Origin: Mycobacterium pseudokansasii | GTDB lineage: Bacteria > Actinomycetota > Actinomycetes > Mycobacteriales > Mycobacteriaceae | Assembly: GCF_900566075.1 (NCBI RefSeq) | Contig: NZ_UPHU01000001.1 | Span: 4,464,325-4,528,324, forward strand | Length of the DNA stretch: 64,000 nucleotides | Direction: 5' to 3' | Notes under the pieces: model-generated | The model's input: only the letters and a program-made list of their open reading frames with translations | What the model was told of the DNA's origin: nothing | The model's database searches: none | Program-made: the position numbers and the translations under genes | Part shown: piece by piece, positions 57,353-64,000 of the stretch | How positions within the stretch are numbered: position 1 is the first letter of the stretch | Layout of the letters: the number at the start of each line of letters is the position of its first letter

Positions 57353-59184
57353 CCCCGCTGCTCGAGGTGACCGACTTGGCTGTCACCTTCCCGACCGACG
57401 GCGATCCGCTGACCGCGGTGCGCGGCATCAGCTACCGCGTCGACCCGGGCGAAGTGGTGGCCATGGTCGGCGAATCGGGGTCGGGTAAGTCCGCGGCGGC
57501 CATGGCCGTGGTGGGCCTGCTACCCGAGTACGCCGAGGTAGGCGGCTCGGTGCGGCTGCAGGGCACCGAACTGCTGGGGCTTGGCGACGACGGGATGTCA
57601 CGGTTTCGCGGCAAGGTGATCGGCACGGTGTTCCAGGATCCGATGTCCGCCCTGACTCCCGTCTACACCGTCGGCGACCAGATCGCCGAAGCGATCCGGG
57701 TCCATCAGCCCCGGGTCGGCAAGCAGGAAGCCCGCCGACGCGCCGTGGAACTGCTTGAGCTGGTGGGCATCTCGCAAGCCGAGCGGCGAGCCCGCGCGTT
57801 CCCGCACGAACTTTCCGGCGGCGAGCGGCAACGTGTGGTGATCGCGATCGCGATTGCCAACGATCCGGATCTGCTGATCTGCGACGAGCCGACCACCGCA
57901 CTCGACGTCACGGTGCAGGCGCAGATCCTCGACGTGCTCAGGACGGCTCGCGACGTCACCGGCGCCGGGGTATTGATCATCACCCACGACCTCGGGGTGG
58001 TCGCCGAGTTCGCCGACCGGGCGCTGGTGATGTACGCCGGCCGGGTCGTCGAGGCCGCCGGGGTCGATGACCTGTACCGCGATCGCCAGATGCCTTACAC
58101 CGTGGGGCTGTTGGGATCGGTGCCCAGACTGGACGCCGCGCAGGGCACCCGGCTGGTACCCATTCCCGGTGCGCCCCCATCGCTGGCCGGTCTGGAGCCC
58201 GGTTGCCCGTTCGCGCCCCGCTGCCCGCTGGTGATCGACGAATGCCGCAGCGCCGAGCCCGAATTGATCGAGGTCGGTGTAGACCAACGGGCTGCCTGCA
58301 TCCGCACCGACCAGGTCAACGGTCGCAGCGCCGCCGACATCTACGGCGTCAACACCGAGCGTGCCGCGCCGGATCTCGGTGACACACCGGTCGTCGTGCG
58401 GGTGAGCGGTCTGGTCAAGACCTACCGGCTGACCAAGGGCCTGCTGTTTCGCCGGTCGATCGGTGAGGTTCGCGCCGTGGACGGGGTCAGTTTCGAGCTG
58501 CAGCAGGGCCGCACATTGGGGATCGTCGGTGAATCAGGCTCGGGCAAGTCGACCACCCTGCATCAGATACTGGAATTGGTTGTGCCGCAATCGGGATCGA
58601 TCGAAGTGCTGGGTACCGATGTCGCCACCCTGACGCCGTCGAGCCGGCGCTCGCTGCGCCGCGATATCCAGGTCGTCTTCCAAGACCCGGTGGCCTCGCT
58701 GGATCCGCGGCTTCCCGTCTCTGATCTGCTGGCCGAACCGTTGCAGGCCAACGGCTTCAGCAAGACTGACACGCACGCCCGGGTGGCCGAGCTGCTCGAC
58801 ATCGTCGGGCTGCGCCGCTCCGATGCCAGCCGCTATCCCGCCGAGTTCTCCGGCGGGCAGAAGCAGCGCATCGGTATCGCCAGGGCGCTGGCGTTGCAGC
58901 CCAAGATCCTGGCGCTCGACGAACCGGTATCCGCCCTCGACGTGTCGATCCAGGCCGGGATCGTCAACCTGCTGCTGGACCTGCAAGAGCAATTCCGGCT
59001 CTCGTATCTGTTTGTGTCCCATGACCTTTCGGTGGTCAAACACCTCGCCCACGATGTGGTCGTCATGTATGCCGGCGCCATCGTCGAGCAGGGCGACAGC
59101 CGGGAGGTTCTCGCCAATCCACAACACGAGTACACGCGGCGGCTGCTTGGAGCGGTGCCGCAACCGAATCCCAGGCAATCATGA
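57349..59184 (+). CDS. oppD: oligopeptide ABC transporter ATP-binding protein OppD (two fused ATPase domains)
   Basis: The 611-aa protein carries two complete ABC ATPases in tandem, equal to OppD plus OppF. Each has a Walker A (GESGSGKS twice), a signature motif (LSGGERQR and FSGGQKQR) and a Walker B ([12 protein letters not shown] and [12 protein letters not shown]). The first ends with the oligopeptide-type Cys-rich extension ([15 protein letters not shown]). It matches Rv1281c in length. Confidence 0.96.
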   Translation: MTPLLEVTDLAVTFPTDGDPLTAVRGISYRVDPGEVVAMVGESGSGKSAAAMAVVGLLPEYAEVGGSVRLQGTELLGLGDDGMSRFRGKVIGTVFQDPMSALTPVYTVGDQIAEAIRVHQPRVGKQEARRRAVELLELVGISQAERRARAFPHELSGGERQRVVIAIAIANDPDLLICDEPTTALDVTVQAQILDVLRTARDVTGAGVLIITHDLGVVAEFADRALVMYAGRVVEAAGVDDLYRDRQMPYTVGLLGSVPRLDAAQGTRLVPIPGAPPSLAGLEPGCPFAPRCPLVIDECRSAEPELIEVGVDQRAACIRTDQVNGRSAADIYGVNTERAAPDLGDTPVVVRVSGLVKTYRLTKGLLFRRSIGEVRAVDGVSFELQQGRTLGIVGESGSGKSTTLHQILELVVPQSGSIEVLGTDVATLTPSSRRSLRRDIQVVFQDPVASLDPRLPVSDLLAEPLQANGFSKTDTHARVAELLDIVGLRRSDASRYPAEFSGGQKQRIGIARALALQPKILALDEPVSALDVSIQAGIVNLLLDLQEQFRLSYLFVSHDLSVVKHLAHDVVVMYAGAIVEQGDSREVLANPQHEYTRRLLGAVPQPNPRQS

Positions 59185-60845
59185 CCAACCGGACCCGCCT
59201 CATCCTTGCGCTGCTGATCGCCGCCCTGATAGTCGCCGGCTGCTCGGCCGCGCCCGTGACACCATCGGGCGCACCGAACGGCGCCGTCGGCACGACCAGC
59301 GATATCAACCCGCAGAGTCCCGCCGCCCTGCGCGACGGCGGCAACCTGCGGCTGGCGCTCAGCGACTTCCCGCCCAACTTCAACATCTTGCACATCGACG
59401 GCAATTCGGCCGAAGTCTCGGCGATGCTGAAGGCCACCTTGCCGCGCGCGTTCGTCATCGGGCCCGACGGCTCGACCACAGTCGACACCAACTACTTCAC
59501 CAGCGTCGAACTCACCCAGACCGAGCCGCAGGTCATCACCTACACCATCAATCCCAAGGCGTTCTGGTCCGACGGCACGCCGATCACCTGGCGCGACATC
59601 GCCAGCCAAATCCACGCGACCAGCGGCGCCGACAAGAACTTCGCGATCGCGTCACTCAACGGCGCCGACCGCGTCGCCTCGGTGACCCGGGGCGTCGACG
59701 ACCGCCAGGCCGTGGTGACCTTCGCCAAGCATTACGCGGAGTGGCGCGGAATGTTCGCCGGCAACGGGATGCTGCTGCCCAGCAGCATGACCGCCACACC
59801 CGAGGCATTCAACACAGGCCAGCTCAACGCGCCCGGCCCGTCGGCCGGCCCGTTCATCGTGAGCTCGCTGGACCGGAGTACACAGCGAATCGTCTTGACC
59901 CGCAACCCCAAATGGTGGGGCCAGCGGCCGCGGCTGGACAGCATCACCTACCTGGTGCTGGATGACGCCGCACGGTTGCCGGCGCTGCAGAACGCGACGA
60001 TCGACGCGACCGGGATCGGCTCCCTCGATCAGCTCACCATCGCCGAGCGCACCAAGGGCATCTCGATCCGGCGCGCGCCGGCGCCGAGCTGGAGTCACTT
60101 CACCCTCAACGGCGCGCCCGGAGCGATACTGGCCGACCCGGCGCTGCGACTGGCGGTCTGCAAGGGCATCGACCGTCGGACCATCGCAAAAGTGGCCCTT
60201 TACGGACTCACCAGTGATCCGACCCCACTGAGCAACCACATCTTTGTCGCCGGACAGGAGGGCTATCAAGACAACAGCACTCCCTATGACCCGGAGCAGG
60301 CCAAGCGGGACCTCGACGCGCTGGGCTGGAAGCTCAACGGCAAGTTCCGGGAGAAGAACGGCCACCAGCTGATGGTGCGCCTGCTGTTCTACGACGCGCA
60401 GAGCACCCGGCAGTTCGGGCAGGTCGCGCAGCACAGCCTGGCTCAGATCGGAGTGAAACTCGAGCTCCAATCCCGTTCCGGCAGCGGCTTTTTCAGCAAC
60501 TACATCAACGTAGGAGCCTTCGATATCGCGTTGTTCGGGTGGGTCGGCGACGCGTTTCCGCTGTCGTCGCTCACCCAGATCTACACCTCGGACGGGGAAA
60601 GCAATTTCGGCAAAATCGGCAGCCCCGAGATCGACGCCGCTATCGAGCGCACGCTGCAGGAACTGGACCCAGTCAAGGCCCGTGAGCTGGCCAACGAGGT
60701 CGACAGACTGGTGTGGGCGGAAGGTTTCAGCCTGCCGCTGACCCAATCGCCCGGAACCATCGCGGTGCGCAGCACGCTGGCCAACTTCGGCGCCACCGGC
60801 CTGGCCGACCTCGATTACACCGCGATCGGATTCATGCGGGACTGA
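59181..60845 (+). CDS. oppA: oligopeptide-binding lipoprotein OppA
   Basis: The 554-aa substrate-binding protein has a lipoprotein signal ([13 protein letters not shown]) with the lipidated Cys at residue 21, so it is anchored on the outer face of the membrane. The remainder is an SBP_bac_5 domain ([37 protein letters not shown]). It catches peptides for OppBCD. Its last 14 bp overlap the convergent hydrolase gene. Confidence 0.95.
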   Translation: MTNRTRLILALLIAALIVAGCSAAPVTPSGAPNGAVGTTSDINPQSPAALRDGGNLRLALSDFPPNFNILHIDGNSAEVSAMLKATLPRAFVIGPDGSTTVDTNYFTSVELTQTEPQVITYTINPKAFWSDGTPITWRDIASQIHATSGADKNFAIASLNGADRVASVTRGVDDRQAVVTFAKHYAEWRGMFAGNGMLLPSSMTATPEAFNTGQLNAPGPSAGPFIVSSLDRSTQRIVLTRNPKWWGQRPRLDSITYLVLDDAARLPALQNATIDATGIGSLDQLTIAERTKGISIRRAPAPSWSHFTLNGAPGAILADPALRLAVCKGIDRRTIAKVALYGLTSDPTPLSNHIFVAGQEGYQDNSTPYDPEQAKRDLDALGWKLNGKFREKNGHQLMVRLLFYDAQSTRQFGQVAQHSLAQIGVKLELQSRSGSGFFSNYINVGAFDIALFGWVGDAFPLSSLTQIYTSDGESNFGKIGSPEIDAAIERTLQELDPVKARELANEVDRLVWAEGFSLPLTQSPGTIAVRSTLANFGATGLADLDYTAIGFMRD

Positions 60846-62073
60846 CCTGGCGCCGCACCGGTAGGACGGCCGCCTCCGCGGCGGCGGCCATGTCGATGGC
60901 CTTCCACAGCAGCCGCACCGGGGCCCGTGCCGGCATATCGTCGAGCAGCGGCGCCTGGCCGGTGAGCCGGTGGTGTTCACCGCGGCATACCGCTGCGGCG
61001 ATGGCCAGGGCGGCGGGCTCCCGAAAGTCCAGGGCGCTGTGCGCCATGGTCGGTAACTCCACGAGCACAGCGTCGGGCACCAGCGACGCCACGCGTTCGG
61101 CTACCGTCGGCGGCGTGATGAGGTCACGGCCGCCGGAAACCACTACCGTCGGCCAGCCGAATTTCGGCATCTCGGCCACCAAGTCATACGGCTCGGACTC
61201 GAAGGCGGCTGTTGCTTTCAGGGTTTCCCGCATCGCCACGGCGGGGTCGAGGGGCAGGCCGTCGGGCTCGGCGGCGTAGTCGAGTTCGCGGAATGCGATG
61301 CGGCTGACCAGATCGTTCTCGTAGCGGTAGGGCACCTTCCGATTGACCGCGCTGGTGACCCGGCACAGCCCGCGCCACAGCATCGTCCGGCCGTCGAGCA
61401 GTAGGTCCAGTTGTCGGCCGAGAAGCTTGGCGCCTCCGTAACCGTAAATTGCCGCCGCGACCTGTGCCGCCGAGGGGGTCATCACGCCGGAGTCGACCAG
61501 CCGGCGAACCTTGGGCGCCAGAGCGGCCGTCTCCGGACTGTCGCCCTTGAGCAGCAGCCTGCGGATAGCGTCGCGCGCCAGCGCTATGTCGTGGCGCGAC
61601 AGCACCGGGGAGTCAAGGATCATCGCCTCCACTCGGCCGGGATGACGCACCCCCAAGCCGGCCGCGATATAGGTGCCGTACGACGTGCCGTAGACCACGG
61701 CCGAGTCCACGTGCGCGTCGTCGAGCACCGCGGCCACGTCGTCGACGACCTGGTCGATGGTCAGCGCCTCGGGCGGCAGGTCGGCGCCGGAGTCGTCGTG
61801 GCGGGACATGCCGACGCCACGGTGCTCGATCATGATCACGTCCAGACCGGCCGCGGCGGCACGCCGGCGCAGCCCCTGGTACAACCGCATCGACGCCACT
61901 CCCGGCCCACCCGGGATGATGACCAGCGGGTGCGCCGATTTGCGACCGGTGCGCACGTAGTACAGGTCGAACTCGTCGTCACTGCCGGGTGACACCGGCC
62001 GGCGTACCGGCCGCACCCCGGGCAGTTTCGCCAACTTGTCGTGTACCCGGCGCCGTTTGGCATTCATCGTCAT
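60832..62073 (-). CDS. alpha/beta hydrolase, proline iminopeptidase-like
   Basis: The 413-aa protein has the HGGPG-like oxyanion loop (IIPGGPGVAS), EHRGVGMS and the nucleophile elbow GTSYGTY, followed by a cap region and the Asp of SGGRDLITPP and a C-terminal His (MAHSALDF). This is the pattern of peptidase family S33. It may cleave N-terminal residues from peptides, fitting its place beside a peptide transporter; other ester or amide substrates are possible. Confidence 0.85.
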   Translation of the reverse strand: MTMNAKRRRVHDKLAKLPGVRPVRRPVSPGSDDEFDLYYVRTGRKSAHPLVIIPGGPGVASMRLYQGLRRRAAAAGLDVIMIEHRGVGMSRHDDSGADLPPEALTIDQVVDDVAAVLDDAHVDSAVVYGTSYGTYIAAGLGVRHPGRVEAMILDSPVLSRHDIALARDAIRRLLLKGDSPETAALAPKVRRLVDSGVMTPSAAQVAAAIYGYGGAKLLGRQLDLLLDGRTMLWRGLCRVTSAVNRKVPYRYENDLVSRIAFRELDYAAEPDGLPLDPAVAMRETLKATAAFESEPYDLVAEMPKFGWPTVVVSGGRDLITPPTVAERVASLVPDAVLVELPTMAHSALDFREPAALAIAAAVCRGEHHRLTGQAPLLDDMPARAPVRLLWKAIDMAAAAEAAVLPVRRQVSPA

Positions 62074-62141
62074 CGGTTTTGCCCCGCCATGCGTACCATT
62101 CTGCCGACAACCTTCGAGGTCGGCAGTTCAGCGGTGTGGCC

Positions 62142-63770
62142 TCAGCTGCGCAGGAGGTCGGCGGCCTTTTCGCCGATCAGCACCGACGGCGCATGGGTGT
62201 GTCCCCTGATGGTGCTCGGCATCACCGATGCGTCGGCGACGCGGAGCCGGTCGACGCCGCGGACCCGCAGCTGCGGATCGACCACACTGTTGTCGTCGGT
62301 GCCCATCCGGCACGTGCCCAGCGGATGGTAGAGGGTGTGCGAGCACGTTTCCAGGGCCGCCTCGAGGGTTGCCTCGTTCAGCTCGGTGCAATTGCGCGGC
62401 CGAGCGATGGGACCCAGCACACCTTTGAGCGACGGCGCTGCGGCGATCCGGGCACACAGCCGCAGGCCGGCCATCATCGCGGCCCGGTCGATACCTTGGC
62501 GATCCGAGAGGTAGCGCGGGTCGATGACCGGTTTGGCATGCGGGTCGGCCGAGCGCAGCGTCAGCTGGCCGCGGCTTTCCGGCGCGACCAGGATCGGCCC
62601 GAGCACCACTCCGTGACCCGGCGGCTGGACGAGCAGACCCTCGTCGTAAAAGGGCGCCGGGGCAAAAATCAGCTCCAGATCGGGCAACTCGACATCTGGT
62701 CGGCTGCGGACGAAGCCGTATGCCTCGCCGACGTTGGACGTGAGCATGCCGCGGCGCCGCAACAGATAGTCCAGCACCTGGCGTGGCTTCTCGGCCGCGG
62801 CCAGGCTGTCGCCGGCGACGTCGAAACCCATCGGTGTGACCAGGTGATCCAGCAGGTTCTGGCCTACCTCCGGCGCGTGGTAGACGGTTTGGATGCCGTG
62901 CTCGGCGAGCTGGTCGCGGTCGCCGATGCCGGAGAGCATCAGCAGTTGCGGGCTGTTGACGGCGCCGCCGCACAGCACGGTCTCACGGCGGGCGTGGATA
63001 ACACCGGCTTGGCCACCACGCTGGTATTCCACGCCGACCGCCCGGTTCCCGTCGATGACGATTCGGGTCGCGGTGGCCTCGGTGAGCAGCCGCAGGTTCT
63101 TGCGGCGCAGCGCGGGCTTGAGGTAGGCGTCGGCGGTGCTGTATCGCGCACCTCGACGCTGGGTGACAATGGTCTCGCAAAACCCTTCCGGATCAGGAGA
63201 ATTGGGCTGCGCACCCGCAAAGCCGCACTCACGTGTCGCGGCCAGGAAGGCCGCGGTCGACGGCCGGGGGCTGCGCTGACGGGAGATGTGCAATGGACCG
63301 GTCACCCCGCTGTCGTCTCCGCTGACGAAGTGCCAGGCCGCGGTGACGTTTTCGATCCGACGGAAATACCCGAGCACCTCGGTGTACGACCACTGCGGGC
63401 CGGCACGCCGCGCCCACTCGTCGTAGTCCGCTTTGAACCCGCGCACCCACATCATCGCGTTCATCGATGACGACCCGCCGAGCACTTTGCCTCGGGGCCA
63501 ATAGATTTCACGACCGGCGAGCTCCGGCTGCGGTTCGGTCAGGTAGTCCCAGTCGATCTCGCTGCGGAACAACTTGGAAAACGCCGCCGGAATTCCGATG
63601 AAGCGGTTCTTGTCGCGAGGGCCGGCTTCCAGCGCCACTACCGAGGTGGCCGGATCGGCGCTGAGCCGATTGGCCACGACCGCCCCGGCCGAGCCGGTGC
63701 CCACCACCACGTAGTCGCACTGAATCTCCGTCGCCGGTGAACCGCGGGACAGCCGCCGATCGCTAGGCAC
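62142..63770 (-). CDS. GMC-family FAD-dependent oxidoreductase
   Basis: The 542-aa protein starts with the FAD-binding YVVVGTGSAGAVVANRLS, followed by the GMC signature with WPRGKVLGGSSSMNAMMWVRG and a C-terminal DASVMPSTIRGHTHAPS with the active-site His region. It is the equivalent of Rv1279, an alcohol or choline dehydrogenase-like enzyme whose substrate is unknown. I take the GTG at 63770, which overlaps the end of the upstream gene by 8 bp; an ATG at 63800 is possible and homology begins about 20 codons later. Confidence 0.9.
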   Translation of the reverse strand: MPSDRRLSRGSPATEIQCDYVVVGTGSAGAVVANRLSADPATSVVALEAGPRDKNRFIGIPAAFSKLFRSEIDWDYLTEPQPELAGREIYWPRGKVLGGSSSMNAMMWVRGFKADYDEWARRAGPQWSYTEVLGYFRRIENVTAAWHFVSGDDSGVTGPLHISRQRSPRPSTAAFLAATRECGFAGAQPNSPDPEGFCETIVTQRRGARYSTADAYLKPALRRKNLRLLTEATATRIVIDGNRAVGVEYQRGGQAGVIHARRETVLCGGAVNSPQLLMLSGIGDRDQLAEHGIQTVYHAPEVGQNLLDHLVTPMGFDVAGDSLAAAEKPRQVLDYLLRRRGMLTSNVGEAYGFVRSRPDVELPDLELIFAPAPFYDEGLLVQPPGHGVVLGPILVAPESRGQLTLRSADPHAKPVIDPRYLSDRQGIDRAAMMAGLRLCARIAAAPSLKGVLGPIARPRNCTELNEATLEAALETCSHTLYHPLGTCRMGTDDNSVVDPQLRVRGVDRLRVADASVMPSTIRGHTHAPSVLIGEKAADLLRS

Positions 63771-64000
63771 GGAGATCGATGCGGTGCGCGTTGGCGACAC
63801 CGTCGTAGCGGTCGGGACTGCACGTCAACACGATCACCTGTCCATGGATGCCCACAGTGTCGAATACCTCCCCCATCTTGGCCAACCGGTCTGGATCGGT
63901 GAACCCTAACGCGTCGTCGACCACCACCGGAACGGCGTCCTCCTTGGCGACCAGGGCCGCCCCGGCAAATCTGGCCAGGATACCGAGCTGCTCTTTGGCA
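63763..64000 (-). CDS. SMC/AAA-type ATPase, C-terminal end (cut by window edge)
   Basis: The last 78 codons of a gene that continues beyond the window are read on the minus strand. AVPVVVDDALGFTDPDRL is a Walker B and D-loop of the SMC/RecN ATPase head, and VIVLTCSPDRYDGVANAHRI resembles the H-loop strand. Position and sequence match Rv1278, a large ATPase with a coiled coil. Function unknown. Confidence 0.85.
   Translation of the reverse strand, partial: AKEQLGILARFAGAALVAKEDAVPVVVDDALGFTDPDRLAKMGEVFDTVGIHGQVIVLTCSPDRYDGVANAHRIDLRA

Overview
The window is a chromosomal segment of a slow-growing Mycobacterium. The evidence is the gene order (adenylate cyclase, alkA, ogt, rRNA operon, murA, cobalamin adenosyltransferase, complete ATP synthase operon, wecA, sua5, prmC, prfA, rpmE, rho, thrB, thrC, hom, lysA, argS, tRNA-Arg, cysNC, cysD, carbonic anhydrase, oppBCDA, GMC oxidoreductase, SMC-like ATPase), which follows the M. 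tuberculosis Rv1318c to Rv1278 block in inverted orientation, plus PE_PGRS genes and the long helix 18 of the 16S rRNA typical of slow growers. From memory the 16S helix 10 region resembles the M. kansasii/M. gastri group; that species guess is inference.

Layout. 1-4.4 kb: the 3' part of a class III cyclase, then the alkA-ogt alkylation repair pair. A decayed ISL3-family element is inserted in the last codons of ogt and flanked by a 30-bp direct duplication. 4.4-9.8 kb: rRNA operon on the minus strand (16S, 23S, 5S) with leader promoter, boxA antitermination sites and a perfect terminator. 9.8-20.2 kb: murA, a divergent cobalamin adenosyltransferase gene, and an eight-gene ATP synthase operon with an atpI-like gene at its head and a DUF2550 gene at its tail. 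20.4-33.6 kb, all minus strand: wecA-sua5-prmC-prfA-rpmE-rho, then argS-lysA-hom-thrC-thrB with start/stop overlaps. A 57-bp MIRU-like tandem repeat forms an open reading frame joining the thrC stop to the thrB start.

33.8-38.0 kb is an accessory island beside tRNA-Arg(CCG): an excisionase-like HTH protein, a frameshifted phage-type protein, a trypsin-like protease with an intact His-Asp-Ser triad, and an AbiE-type type IV toxin-antitoxin locus whose toxin reading frame carries an upstream in-frame stop. This is the most plausible place for an undescribed (possibly defence-related) system. 38-47.4 kb holds miscellaneous genes (SRPBCC proteins, DUF2254 membrane protein, NUDIX hydrolase, DUF2971 protein, an RCK potassium channel, an F420-type luciferase-like oxidoreductase, two VOC proteins).

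47.4-51.5 kb is the sulfate assimilation module: a cysteine-less Rrf2 regulator, cysNC, cysD and carbonic anhydrase. A 32-codon upstream ORF with a tandem 9-residue duplication overlaps the cysD start. 51.9-55.3 kb has two PE_PGRS genes with a PE relic between them. 55.5-60.8 kb is a complete oligopeptide ABC transporter (oppBCDA), followed by an alpha/beta hydrolase, a GMC oxidoreductase and the C-terminal end of an SMC/AAA-type ATPase.
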